Assembly: GCA_014529385.2 (NCBI GenBank)
Contig: CM043955.1
Coordinates: 138,623,108-138,687,107 of the forward strand
Direction of reading: 5' to 3'
Source: Adiantum capillus-veneris
Taxonomy: Eukaryota > Streptophyta > Polypodiopsida > Polypodiales > Pteridaceae
Length of the DNA stretch: 64,000 nucleotides
Part shown: positions 42,921 to 55,051 of the stretch, one piece after another
How positions within the stretch are numbered: position 1 is the first letter of the stretch
Layout: each line of letters starts with the position of its first letter
The notes under the pieces: generated by a model
The model's database searches: none
What the model saw: the letters and a program-made list of their open reading frames with translations, nothing else
What the model was told of the DNA's origin: nothing
Position numbers and translations under genes: made by a program

Positions 42921-45900
42921 AATCAAGTTTAATGACGCGATCTTCATTGCATTTGGATTATTCGGACATTGGGCAATCAAATGATCTATGCCACATCAAT
43001 TGCACATGAGTATCGGCATTGTAAACGTGCTTGCTTGATTGGTTTGCATTAGTGTGGCGTTCTTTTCTAGCCTAATAGGACACTCGGCTACACGATGTGG
43101 ACCTCCACACTCATAGCATTGAAGAGGTGGTCTCTTGGTAGTGTAATTGATATTTTGGTCTCTTGCATCATTAGCAGCTACTTGATAGACAGGTTTGACT
43201 TGTCCCCAATAGTCCTCCATATAGTATTTGGGACTTTCTTCAAGCGCATCCATCCCATAGGCAATATTAGGGTCTGTATCTTCCTCACAGCCTTCCAATC
43301 AAGCAGTAGATGACCCACAACCCACTTGATTCACAGAAGTGATTCTCGGATGTGGTGGTTGCGGTCCTAGCATTGGAGGTGGTAAGGGTGTTTATTGAAC
43401 AACATTTTGGGCCCTAGGGAGACCAAGTCTTGTGACATTTGTTCAAGAGGTGGGGCCGGCATCAATGCAGGCACTCGAGGTGTGTCTGTCCATGCTAAGG
43501 TTGGTCTATTGGCCATCGTGCGCTTAAATACTATGCAATCCTTAGCTTGATGACCATACCTCCCACAGGCATTGTAGTTTCCATTGAATTTTACTCTAAA
43601 AGTAGGGCATTCACTGGTACTATGCGGTCCATAGCATACCGAGTACCATTGTTGCTCCCTTCTTGGATACATATAATTGTTTTGTGGAGCATGACTGTCT
43701 CTAAGACTCTCTTGAATGGCCTTGGTGAGATTTGCTAAAGTCATCTCAGATATCTTTGGCTCCTTAGCAATAGGCTTTAGGGTCATTGGCTGATGCCCCG
43801 ATGCTTGCGAGCTAATAGATTTAGGCTCAACAGACACTCTTTCTCCTTGAATCATTAAATTGTCCTCTAATTGGATCACATTGATGGTGACTGCTTCCCA
43901 AGTGGTGATACCTCTAATGACTAGGCCATTGTAGATATCCTCACGTCGTAATCCCCTAATGAATCTATCAAGAAATTGATTATTATTGAAGCGCTCATTT
44001 GGATTACAATGATAATTCAAATGCTTCAAGTGACTAATAAAGTCTCTCACCGACTCTCCTTCCTCACGTTGTGCTTTTTGGAGTTGAGAGGATACACCCC
44101 AAAGCACTCCCTCTCATATGTATTCTTTCAAGAACACTCTCCTAAGAGTAGGGTAAATCGTTTTTTCTTCCACCCTTAGGGTTCTATACCAATCCCTAAC
44201 CTTCCCACTTAAGGTTATGCTTAAAGCATTACTCTTATGCAAATCATTGTGTTCTCCTAGAGAATCGCATATTTTTTCAAACACTTTGATATGCTTTCTC
44301 ACATCCTTGTCTCCACTAAATTTTTCTGTGAGCTTGGCTATTTGTACTGCCTTACTTCTAGGTTCTCTATCAGGTGTGTTACGCATATTCTCAGCAATAG
44401 ATCGACCGATAGCTTGAGCAAATGTTGCCAAGTCACCTAAGTGAGCAGGCACCGTGGGTGAAGGCGCTCTAGAGACTACATGTGGAGTAGGTATTCGCAT
44501 TGGGCTTGGCGCATAGGAAGCCCTTGGGTTCCACGTTTGATACAGTGTTGTGCATGTGGTGGCCCAAAGTTCATATGTGTGGCCCTAGGCATAGCAGACG
44601 TCGGATGTGACATGCTAATGCTAGCCGGTATGGTCCCTTGGAAATAAGAACTTGGGTGTTGTGGCTATGGAGAAATAAGAACTTGGGAGTTGTGGCTACA
44701 TGAGTACGAGGACCTATAGGTGTATATGATTGGTACACACTTGTAGGTACTGTTGCAGGCATTGAGCTACCATGTAGCAGTGCTTTACTAACAAATGAGG
44801 TCCATGGTGTGTTTCTTGGCATGCCCATCATTGGGGTAGGCATGGTAGTCATGGTGTCATCAAGGGAAAGATGAGCTAGACTTGGAAAAGTAAATCTATC
44901 ACTTGTGGGCTCAGATTTCATTGAGACCCCTATTGAAACAATATATGGAGGATCCATCGAACTTACCGAGGGAGTCTCCATTTGCGATAAGGTTGGTTGT
45001 TTAGCCTTCCCTATATCCAAGAATCTCATGAGACCCATTAAAGGCATGTGGATCCCCTTGTTCTGTCTCTCTAGCTCAATAACCCTATGGATGACCTCAC
45101 AAACTCTTTGTTATTGATCCTCCACATAGTAGCACCCGTTGTGGATTATAGGACATCTAACCAACCCAAGTGATCGGTGTGACCTGTGTATAGGTCGGCT
45201 AGAGTTTCCTTTTGTAGTTTGTACTACCGGTTCTCATTTAAGAACGCTCCATCTAGGATTGAGGTGCTAGGGGTGTCTTTTGAACTAGATGCAATGTGGC
45301 TCGCTATGGGTTGACCCTTAGTGGTTGCTAATTCAGAAGCACTCGATTGCTCTCATAGCAAGGATATTGACAAAGGAGCTTTTGCTTTTAACTCTCTTCG
45401 TTGCTCCGCCTTGCGTAAGCTCTCAATTTCCATTTCCCTAGCCGCGATGATATACCGCTCAACTTCTTGTACTTTGGCAAGGCTTCTACCATTAGGTAAT
45501 ATAACCTCGGAGGGGAATAACTTTGAAGACTCAGGGGGTGCAGTGAATGGAATATTCACGTGCACACTCTCTAAGAGCATAGGGTCTAAGTTGTTCATGA
45601 ATGGAGAATTTACTTTCCCACCCCCCTCATTTACATCGTTAGCTCCATGTTTGGCGCGAGTGGCTCTACTAAAGGTTTCCTTGAAGCGGCTAAGCACGCT
45701 TGGCTCGGACCGTGGGCCCAAGGCATGCATGTCTCAGCTTGAGCTATCAGGATTAGGCATTGGGTAACCCTCCATGACATCATAGTCAGAGGAAGAGTCA
45801 CTAGATACTATATGCGGGTCCTGAATGGTACTACCTTGGGTTCCCGCTGAGGGCCCGAAACCTAAAGTAGATGGGTATTGAGAACTCGCGTAAGTCAAAA
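42921..45900 (-). pseudogene. Gypsy gag, inverted, copy 2 (longer)
   Basis: Minus-strand gag of the host element that received the chromovirus. From the N-terminus: an acidic Ser-rich start (IVSSDSSSDYDVMEGYPMP, about 45830-45750), then 45730-45353 (ETFSRATRAKHGANDV, EVERYIIAAREMEIESLRKAEQRR). A Pro/Thr-rich stretch follows (45047-44571), then capsid (44500-44114 and 44107-43367). Three zinc-knuckle-like motifs, two of them complete, end it (to 42996; CGRYGHQAKDC, CYECGGPHRVAEC). At least five stops or frameshifts. 42916-44535 is duplicated at 30297-31876. No protease, RT or integrase of this element was found in the window. Confidence 0.85.
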
Positions 45901-46557
45901 TGCTGCTAGTTGTTCGCCTCTAGCACATGACCAGAGTGTAGATGCATGTGCCTTTGACACCCTACAAGCGTCGGCGAATACCCTTGAAAGTTAAGTGCCT
46001 GATTTTTTGGGTGTTTTGCACCCCGTTTTCACTCGTTTTTGATGTTTTTTAATGAACAATTTTTGGATAAGTGCCTGTGATAGCTCGAAACGATCGTATC
46101 GCTCAGAGGGTTTTGGTGTGCTTTACAACACAACGCTTGGGTCTGGGGAATGTTCTTGACCCCGGTCCTACCTTTATTTTTTATTTTTTTTATTTTTTTT
46201 TTTGGGATAAGGTCACTGCGGCCGTGCTGTGCGCGTGAGCACACACACACCTAACCTACCTACTTACAACTAATAGAGCTACTGTTACACACTAGCACAG
46301 TACTACAACAACTCATTAGCTAATAGATCTACTTACTGCACTTTACACAGAACTAACATTATGGATCAACTACCTTAATTCTAACAGTTTATCATAGAGA
46401 AAACACAATACCTTTCAACACCTTATTAACAAAACAATACACTACAGCAAAACAAACTCCTTCTCAACACACACACCTTCCTTCTCTACCTTTCCTACAT
46501 TTCAAAATGCACCACAAAGCAGCATAGAGTGCTACTCGAGCTTAATGCAGGGCATTT
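45901..46557 (-). other. Leader of the inverted gypsy element
   Basis: Non-coding between the gag start and the PBS, with T-rich homopolymers at about 46172-46203. The part next to the PBS matches 5145-5202. Confidence 0.55.
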
Positions 46558-46574
46558 CCCCGGTAGTGGCGCCA
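46558..46574 (-). promoter_or_regulatory. Primer binding site, TGGCGCC type
   Basis: The minus strand reads TGGCGCCACTACCGGGG, four bases inside the LTR end. It resembles the TGGCGCC..CCGGGGA sites common in plant gypsy elements. Confidence 0.72.
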
Positions 46575-46578
46575 AAAA

Positions 46579-46832
46579 TGTGCGCGTCTATTGCACGTGT
46601 CAATGCAAGGGACTTGCCGATACACTGTGTGTGAGCCACAAATGGCTACAAGCACACAACCAGACTAATCTAGCAAGTTCAAGAGAGCAAGGGTATGTCA
46701 CTCACCACCCTACGCTCGCCTTCGTGGAGGATTCCTCGCCGCAAAGAAGAAGGAGCTACCGTCGTGCCGCGCTCAACCGCTTTGCCGCCGCCGTGCCATC
46801 GTCACAATGCTCGATCGCTCTCTCTCTCTCTC

Positions 46833-46876
<44 letters not shown>

Positions 46877-47191
46877 GCATACACACACACACACACAAGG
46901 AGATGAAGGAGAAGAAGATGGAGATGGAGCAAGAGCACTCTTCAATTGACAAATGAGAGAATAAGTGACTTTTAGGTTTATGTGACTTTTATATGAGCTC
47001 GCCCATTCACACTTGTGCACCCATGCTTAGCCAACTAACCCTTGAATGTTCCAGTTAGAGTGTACCTCTCATCGGTGATCACTCTACCCTTTTTTCTATT
47101 GGACCGACAAGCTCGTTCCTTGACTCTATTAAATAAATAATACGGCCTCTGTCGTAGGTGATAGGGTGTTTGTGAGCCATGAGGGTTAACA
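46579..47191 (-). mobile_element. 5' LTR of the inverted gypsy element (CT-bearing family)
   Basis: 613 bp, TGTGCGCGTC to GGTTAACA, close to 16800-17462. The PBS on its left and the lack of a PPT on its right mark it as the 5' LTR of a minus-strand element. The right flank is TAGACC. The CT tract lies at 46818-46874 with one CCC interruption. Confidence 0.8.
46818..46874. repeat. (CT)n microsatellite inside an LTR
   Basis: A 57-bp CT run with a single interruption, followed by (AC)n. Homologous in position to the tracts at 3299 and 17032. Confidence 0.95.
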
Positions 47192-47360
47192 TAGACCTAC
47201 ACACTTCCCTCTTGCAACCACAATGTGGGCTCTCCATTGAGACTCTCATCACTATAATTTTGGAGCATCGAGAGTCACTCATCAGCCACCCACATACTAC
47301 ATCACATGTAACTTTGGTTCCATAAGTCATATTTGACTTCCGAGGATGATAATAAAATCT

Positions 47361-47413
<53 letters not shown>

Positions 47414-48821
47414 CATCCAGTTTCCTATTGTTGTCCAAATTCTAATTTTCTTAAACTATCTTATTATCTACCTTTGAGGTGTGATCTATGTTTATGTTGT
47501 GAATGGGACTACCTCAAAGCCATTAATTCTAAGGTCAAACAACATGTTTTTCTATTCAAGTGGATTAATAAATCTCAATGTACAATAAATACTTTAAATC
47601 ATTTTGGGTACTAGCACTGGACTACATGGTTTTGCTACACCATTAGAGATGGATAACACTTTTGGCATATTTGTGTAGGCTTTGCAAGGCCAATTCAAGC
47701 TTTTATACCATCCTCATGATTGATTGTATCCTATCATTGATGTCACTATGTATGTTTTCAGGGACTTTTCCATATTTCTTAAATATTGACCTATGGTTAA
47801 ACTTTATGTAATGCAAAGGGTAAAAGCCCCAATGTTATGTGTGAGGAAGAGACCCAACATCTTGTACCTCTCTTTCTATTTCTATTAGTCGGTATCTTCC
47901 CATATTCCTCTCATCTACCCACTTGAATCAAAGCTCAACATAAAACCATGCATCTCAGCTTGGACTCAAACTCACCCATACACTCATAAGCATTGAATCA
48001 TCTACGCTAACCATAGGAGCCCAATAGAGTCATCGTAAGGTACTTGATATCTTCAATATTAAAAAAACATTGGTTGTCCAATCCTCACTACACTCTCATC
48101 GCATGGAGCTCGCACAGGTTGCCACACACACCACACCTCCAATTGGCTCACCCTTGCGACACCTCTGCCTTGCAGCCCTTTGCTTGTCAGCTCGCCTCCT
48201 GCCAGCTAGCTCACCCTTGCATTTTCCTTTCTAATGATCATTAGACTACTATTTTACTCGGTCTAATTTTAGAAAACTCAATTAATTAGTCCAAAGATCT
48301 TGAGATTCCTCTGAAATCTACCAACTTGAAGGCAAAAGAACCCTTTGTGTATCTTTCATTGGCTCTACAAAGCTCCCCCCTTTGCCATGGCCATCTCTCA
48401 TGCTCCTCCCCACTTTCCCCTTCTCCTCTGCACTTAAACAATTGTTGGGAGAGGAAATGCGCCGTCTCATACGCTAGCACATTGAGAGCTATAGACCAAT
48501 ATAATGTCAGCCAAGGATCGAGCAATGACCCCCAAGCGCATGGAAACAAGCAAGTGGTTGTAATCACCTACTCGACCTTCTAAGACAATTACTACAAAGA
48601 AATCTATCCTAAACCACTATGTACATGACAGCTACCATATCTACAACACATCTACCTCTCAAAACATAACCTAACGATGTCCAATCATTACAAAACTTGA
48701 GGGCTAGTCTCTATACACCTAGAGGACACTACCCTAAAGTCTCTATCTCAATATACTATCTACACAGACACACGCAATCACAATCGCGTATGATGTCTCA
48801 CAGTAATAATCAAGTCATAGA
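47192..48821. other. Intergenic, no gene recognised; (CT)n at 47364-47411
   Basis: Unique-looking DNA with a 48-bp CT run. Scattered open stretches (e.g. 48326-48583) have no recognisable domain. The right end is the insertion target of the copia element; its continuation at 54473 suggests that part of this interval belongs to the flank or LTR of the minus-strand gypsy element at 54.5-56.3 kb. Confidence 0.5.
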
Positions 48822-49306
48822 TGTTAAGTATCGAGCCTGATTTACCCTTGTAATTTTCTGTGGTAAAAGCGCACATTTGTAAGGCCCCCATTATGAGGAG
48901 AAGCCATCGTGCGTGAACAAAAATCACTCACCGGAAACCAAAATTTTCACGGACAAAAATCAGGGGCAGCTTTAGAGGCCTCAGGGGCGGAGGCCCCCGA
49001 GACTTTTTTTCGCCGGAATATTTCTTTTCGCCGGCATATTATGGCCGGACGGCGGCCGAAAAGTGGTCGGAAAACAACCGGTCAGTTGGCCGGTGGCCGG
49101 TAGTCAATGGCCGATGGCCGGTGGTCGGAAGTCAATGGCCGGTGGCCTATGGTCGGAAGTCAATGGCCGGTGGCCGAATTCAAAAGCGGACTTGTCTTCT
49201 CAAGGGCGGCCACACATGGGCGGATTGGAGGGTCCGATTTGGACTTATTCGCACAAGGGCGGCTACACATGGCTGTCTCTCATTAGAGAGGGCAGCCCTT
49301 TTGGCC

Positions 49307-49314
49307 TATAAAAG
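49307..49314 (+). promoter_or_regulatory. TATA box of the copia LTR promoter
   Basis: TATAAAAG, framed by GGCC on both sides. The same box lies at 54154 in the 3' LTR. Transcription of the element would start about 30 bp downstream. Confidence 0.8.
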
Positions 49315-49515
49315 GAGGCCATTTCTACATACATTTCATAGTGTGAAGTTGATGCAACAAGGTGAGTGTGAGGTGGTGAGAGAGTAGCAAGGCGGGAGCT
49401 CCATTAAGGGTATAATCCCTTTGTAAACTACTTCTTGTTTTGAAGTACTAAAGCCATTGAGTGGCTGCTTTCGCGTGGACGTAGCCCACATTGGGTGAAC
49501 CACGTATATCGTGTG

Positions 49516-49518
<3 letters not shown>

Positions 49519-49583
<65 letters not shown>
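49519..49583. repeat. (CT)n microsatellite in copia 5' LTR
   Basis: 65 bp here versus about 20 bp (54365-54384) in the 3' LTR. Both LTRs were identical at insertion, so the tract changed length afterwards. Confidence 0.96.
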
Positions 49584-49586
<3 letters not shown>

Positions 49587-49673
49587 CTATAATCTCTTGT
49601 GTGTGAAATCTATCTCTCTCCATTAAGTAATCTACTCAAAAATCTATTTAGCTACGTCTTATTTTCTTACAAA

Positions 49674-49685
49674 TTGTATCAGAGC
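49674..49685 (+). promoter_or_regulatory. Copia primer binding site (tRNA-iMet type)
   Basis: TTGTATCAGAGC, one base off TGGTATCAGAGC, two bases after the LTR. Confidence 0.85.
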
Positions 49686-49744
49686 AAGGTTTTCTCGTAG
49701 CTAAATTATCTCAAGGAAAGGATTCCTTGAATTGAGTGGGAGTT

Positions 49745-52700
49745 ATGGCGGAGGAAGGGAAGCTCAAGATTGAGAAGTTCAACGGCAAAAACTACCAACA
49801 TTGGAAGATGCAGATTGAAGACTATCTCTACCAGAAGGACCTCTATTTGCCACTAGGCGGTCTTGCGAAGAAGCCCGCAACAATGGCAGATGAAGCATGG
49901 ATTGTCCTTGATCGAAAGGCACTGGGAACAATCCAGTTAAGCTTGGCGTCAACGGTGGCCTTCAATGTTTCGGAGATGAAGACCATGGAGGACTTGATGA
50001 AGTCACTTGACGACTTCTACGAGAAACCATCAGCATCCAATAAGGTATTTCTTATGAAGCGCTTGTTCAATCTAAAGATGGCAGAGAATGGTTCAGTTGC
50101 AGAACACCTAAATGACTTTAACACAAACATAAGTCAACTTCGATCAGTGAAAATCAATTTCGATGATGAAGTGCGAGCTCTCCTTATACTATCATCTCTA
50201 CCGGATAGTTGGGACAGCCTTGTGATGGCTGTAAGTAATTCTATCTCTAGCACAAATACTCTTAAGTTTGATGATGTTGTGGGTGTTCTCCTAAGCGAGG
50301 AAATGCGAAGGAGAAGCACAAGAGAATCATCAAGTGTTGCACTATCAGTGGAAACAAGACGAAGGCCTAAGGAGAGGTTCAAAAACCAAAAGGGTCGCGA
50401 TCGCTGAAGACGGAGCAAGTCACGCACAAAGTCAGTTCTTGAATGTTGGAACTGCGGCAAGAAGGGCCACGTCAAGAAGGATTTCTGGTCCAAGAAGAAG
50501 AAGGAGACAGAGTCTCAAGACAACAAGCCAACATCGGAGGCCAATGTGGCAGGTAAAGTAGAGCAAGATGCTCTAATTCTCTCATTACACAATGTGTCTA
50601 ATTCCTGGATAGTAGATTCCGTGGCTTCATTCCATGCGACACCACACAAGCAACATTTCCAAGACTACACCAAAGGTAATTTTGGGTATGTATACTTGGG
50701 AGATGATGAAGCTTGTGAGATTGTCGATAAAGGTACAGTTTCTGTCAAAACTGCTAACGGAAATGAATGGAAGCTTAAAGATGTTAGGCATGTTCCTTCT
50801 CTTTGCAAAAATTTGATCTCTACAGGACAATTGGACGATGAAGGTCACAACATTGCATTCGGAAACAAATGGTGGAAGATCTCAAAGGGATCTTTGGTGG
50901 TTGCCAAGGGAGAAAAATTCGGTACACTTTACTTGTGTACTGTTAGCACGCAACCTTCAGCTTGTGCAGCAACTACAGAAGTTGACAGTGCGGTGTGGAA
51001 CTACCGACTTGGGTATATGAGTGCCAAAGGAATGCAAATCCTTCAAACAAAGAAGCTTCTACCAGGTTTGAAAGAAGTGGACTTAGAGTTCTGTGAAGAT
51101 TGTGTTTATGGTAAACAAAAGAGGGTAAAATTTCAAAAATCAGGAAATGAAAGAAAAAATAAAAAACTTGAGTTGGTTCATTCTGATGTTTGGGGTCCTG
51201 CAAGTACACCATCACTTGGTGGCTCATTGTACTATGTAACATTCATAGACGATGCGAGTAGAAAAACATGGGTTTATGTCATGAAGAATAAATCCGATGT
51301 ATTTTCCATATTTCAAAGGTGGAAAGCCTTTGTGGAAAATGAAATAGGTACCAAGGTTAAATGCCTCAGATCCGACAATGGAGGCGAATATTGCAACCAA
51401 GCTTTTGAAAGCTTTTGTGCTAGCAATGGAATTCGGAGGCAAAGGACAACCCCAAGGACACCTCAACAAAATGGGATTTCGGAAAGGATGAACAGGACAA
51501 TCATGGAACGAGCACGAAGCATGCGGCTACATGCAGGCCTACCGCTTGAGCTTTGGGCGGAAGTTGTAAGTACGTCTATGTACTTAATCAATCGGCCACC
51601 CTCAACGGCATTGGATGGGGGAGTTCCAGAAGAGGCATGGACAGGTAAACCGGTGAATTATGCATTTCTCAAAGTGTTTGGGTGTGAGGCTTTCATGCAC
51701 ATAGATAGAAGCCTAAGATCAAAGCTAGATGCAAAGTCCAAAAAGTGTTTCTTCATTGGCTATGGAGAAGGACACTTTGGGTATCGCCTATGGAATCCTG
51801 AAGATGGTAAAATCTTAAGGAGTAGGGATGTAATTTTTAACGAAAAAAATATGTACAAAGATTACTTGGAAAGAAAACAAACAAAAGAAACAGGTGATGA
51901 GTACATGGAGCTTGAGGACGGTGAAGACTCAAGGACTGCAAACGGTGACAATGTGCAACAACGTCAACCAAATGAGGAGCCTCAACCTATTCCCCGAAGA
52001 TCTACAAGAGCAAGTAGACCTCCAAAAAGGTTTGTTCCTTCCTTCAACCATCTCTTGATCTCAGATTCTGGAGAGCCAGAATCATACGAAGAAGCTATGC
52101 AACATGAATCCAAAGAACAATGGACAAAGAGCATGCAAGTGGAGATGGACTCACTACATCGCAACCAAACATGGGAGTTGGTTGAGTTGCCTAAAGGTAA
52201 GCGGGCACTTCAAAACAAATGGGTGTACAAGCTGAAGGAAGAAGAAGGTGGGAAGAAAAGGTACAAGTCTAGGCTTGTGGTAAAAGATTTTTCTCAAAAG
52301 AAAGGTATTGACTTCAATGAAATATTTTCTCCTGTTCTAAAAATGAACTCAATTAGGCTTGTCTTAAGCCTTGTGGCTGCTCATGATCTAAATCTCGAGC
52401 AAATGGATGTAAATACGGCATTTCCTCACGGTGACTTAGAGGAGGAAATCTACATGCTTCAACCAAAGGGGTATGAAGTAAAAGGTAAGGAGAAAATGGT
52501 TTGCAGATTAAAGAAGAGCTTGTATGGTTTAAAGCAAGCATCAAGACAATGGTACTTGAAGTTTGATCGATGGATGTTGGATCATGGATTCACAAGATGC
52601 AACTCGGATCACTGCGTCTACACGAAGAATTTGGGAGATGGGAAATTCATCATCCTAATGTTGTATGTTGATGACATGTTGATTGCAAGTGCTAACATGC

Positions 52701-53626
52701 AGGACATCAAAGACCTAAAAGAGGAGCTGTCCAAATCTTTTTCAATGAAAGATTTAGGTGCTGCAAAGAGGATACTTGGTATGAAAATATCAAGGGACAG
52801 GACGAAGAAGACAATAAAGCTATCTCAAGAAGATTACATCAAGAAGGTACTAGAAAGGTTTGCAATGCAAAATGCAAAACCAGTTTTTACACCTTTGGCT
52901 GGTCATTTTAAACTAACGAAGGATATGTGTCCGAAGACACAAGAGGAGATAGCCTATAAGTCTAAAGTTCCATATGCTGCAGCGGTAGATTCTCTAATGT
53001 ATGCTATGGTCTAGACAAGGCCAGACATTGCACATGCAGTGGGAGTTGTGAGTAGGTTCATGGACAACCCAGGTAAAGAGCATTGGCAAGCTGTGAAGTG
53101 GATACTTAGGTATCTAAAAGGGACAACAACAAATGCTTTGTATTTTGGAGGAACTGATATTTTTCTAGAAGGGTATGTTGATGCAGATATGGCAGGTGAC
53201 AAAGATACTCGAAGGAGCACTATTGGCTATGTGTTCACGGTTGGAGGCACAGCAATAAGCTGGGCTTCAAAGCTGCAGAAAGTGGTTTCACTTTCTACCA
53301 CGGAAGCAGAGTATGTAGCAATGACGGAGGCAAGCAAAGAAATTTTGTGGCTTCACAGATTCTTAGAAGAGCTTGGATTCAAACAAGACAATTGTGTCTT
53401 GTACAGTGATATCCAAAGCTCTATCCATCTTGCGAAGAACTCAGCCTTTCATTCAAGGACAAAGCACATTGAGGTGAGATATCACTTCATACGCACTCTT
53501 TTGGAAGAGGGACATCTCAAGCTAGGAAAGGTGCATACAAGTGAAAATCCTGCAGACATGTTTACAAAGGTGGTCAACAAGGAGAAGTTGAGCTTTTGCT
53601 CATCTTCAATCGGCATTCAAGGATAA
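49745..53626 (+). pseudogene. Copia gag-pol polyprotein
   Basis: ATG 49745 (MAEEGKLKIEKFNGKNY), about 1,290 codons. Gag 49745-50404, then TGA (50405). Zinc knuckle CWNCGKKGHVKKDF lacks its last Cys (Phe). Protease WIVDSVASFHATP: DSG is DSV. Integrase zinc region WNYRLGYMS..CEDCVYGK has lost both His, but core Asp (HSDVWGP, about 51184), Asp (SDNGGEY, 51374) and Glu (GISERMNRT, 51482) remain. RT: WVYKLK, QMDVNTAFPHG, LYGLKQA, YVDDM (52664-52678). TAG at 53012. RNase H: ADMAGDKDTRRST, TEAEYVA, IEVRYHFIR. Product would be a complete retrotransposon polyprotein, but several active sites are damaged. Confidence 0.95.
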
Positions 53627-53687
53627 GAAGCCAGAATGGAAAGCAGTCACAGGTTTGGTTTGGAGATCAGTCTCCAAGTGGGAGATT
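53627..53687 (+). promoter_or_regulatory. Copia 3' untranslated end with PPT
   Basis: Ends in CCAAGTGGGAGATT, the classic copia polypurine tract, immediately before TGTTAAG. Confidence 0.85.
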
Positions 53688-54472
53688 GTTAAGTATGGAG
53701 CCTAATTTACCCTCGTAATTTTCTGTGGTAAAAGCGCACATTTGTAAGGCCCCCATTATGAGGAGAAGCCATCGTGCGTGAAGGAAAATCACTCACCGGA
53801 AACCAAAATTTTCACGGACAAAAATCAGGGGCAACTTTAGAGGCCTCAGGGGCGGAGGCCCCCGAGACTTTTTTTCATCGGAATATTCCTTTTCGCCGGA
53901 AAGTGGTCGTAAAACAACCGGTCGGTTGGCCGGTGGCCGGTAGTCAATGGCCGATGGCCGGTGGTCGGAAGTCAATGGTCGGTGGCCTGTGGTCGGAAGT
54001 CAATGGCCGATGGCCGGTGGCCGAATTCAAAAGCGGACTAGTCTTCTCAAGGGCGGCCACACATGGGCGGATTGGAGGGTCCAATTTGGACTTATTCGCA
54101 CAAGGGCGGCTACACATGGCTATCTCTCATTAGAGAGGGCAGCCCTTTTGGCCTATAAAAGGAGGCCATTTCTACACACATTTCATAGTGTGAAGTTGAT
54201 GCAACAAGGTGAGTGTGAGGTGGTGAGAGTGAAGCAAGGCGGGAGCTCTATCAAGGGTTTAATCCCTTTGTAAACTACTTCTTCTTTTGAAGTGCTAAAG
54301 CCATTGAGTGGCTTCTTTCCCGTGGACGTAGCCCACATTGGGTGAACCACGTATATCGTGTGTACTCTCTCTCTCTCTCTCTCTACTCTATAATCTCTTG
54401 TGTGTGAAATCTATCTCTCTCCATTAAGTAATCTACTCAAAAATCTATTTAGCTACGTCTTATTTTCTTACA
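53688..54472 (+). repeat. Copia 3' LTR
   Basis: 785 bp; minisatellite at about 53910-54030, TATA box at 54154, shortened CT tract. Confidence 0.95.
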
Positions 54473-55051
54473 ATCGATTTCGAACGTGATTAGGCCTAAG
54501 GCTTAGATTGTCTCGCTGTGAACACGTAGATATATAACAATAATGAAACAGACACACGGATAGGGAGAAAACTCACCTTGAAGCTCGAGGAAGAGCTCTT
54601 CGTGAGGAATCGAGAACTGCACGTGCTTGGCGTTGATGCGTAGCTCTCGCTGTAGCTAATGCCTTGATGGATTCGCCTTAGCAATGTCTCTCTTGTAGCA
54701 TACATAGATAGAGAAGGAAGAGCCACTCACACACGGCACACCGTACATAACATAGTTGAGTCCAAGATTGATTTAAAGAAAAAATCTATCTCAAGGTTAC
54801 AAGGGTTTTGCTTATATACCTCAACCCTAAGTTGGGTATTTTAGCTAAAAGAGGTACTAATTACAATTATTGAGTGAATTTGACTCTCCATCCACTTTCA
54901 TCATTACACGGGTTTTCTGAAATTTACAACATTAAAAGGACTTCCCGTAATCAGTGAGCTACAATAGCCGGTTTAGGCAAAATGATATAATTTATTAATG
55001 TGCCTTCGTTGACCGCTTGGATTTGGCGTGTGTTGGTCAACCGCTTCAACA
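54473..55051 (-). mobile_element. Possible 3' LTR part of a minus-strand gypsy element
   Basis: Non-coding. The right border CGCTTCAACA followed by CTCCCCCTTCCCA is, on the minus strand, a polypurine tract before TGTTGAAGCGG, the usual 3' LTR start. The left end is interrupted by the copia insertion, so the LTR's full extent and the rest left of 48822 were not established. Confidence 0.5.

Larger units (their letters stand above)
48822..49671 (+). repeat. Copia 5' LTR
   Basis: Contains a GC-rich minisatellite (about 49058-49180), an 18-bp direct repeat AAGGGCGGCYACACATGG-like at 49201 and 49255, a TATA box at 49307 and a 65-bp CT tract (49519-49583) in the transcribed part. Confidence 0.95.
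48822..54472 (+). mobile_element. Nearly intact Ty1/copia retrotransposon
   Basis: 5.65 kb. LTRs 48822-49671 (850 bp) and 53688-54472 (785 bp) start TGTTAAGTAT and end TTCTTACA. Flanks ATAGA and ATCGA are an imperfect 5-bp target duplication. PBS at 49674, PPT AAGTGGGAGAT before the 3' LTR. One gag-pol frame is broken only by TGA 50405 and TAG 53012. Domain order gag-PR-IN-RT-RH defines copia. LTR differences are mostly CT-tract and minisatellite length. Confidence 0.96.

Noticed and set aside
50405-50407. Programmed stop-codon readthrough between copia gag and pol
   Set aside because: The TGA replaces a likely CGA Arg codon before the zinc knuckle, copia elements normally use one open frame, and a second stop (53012) and other lesions point to decay.
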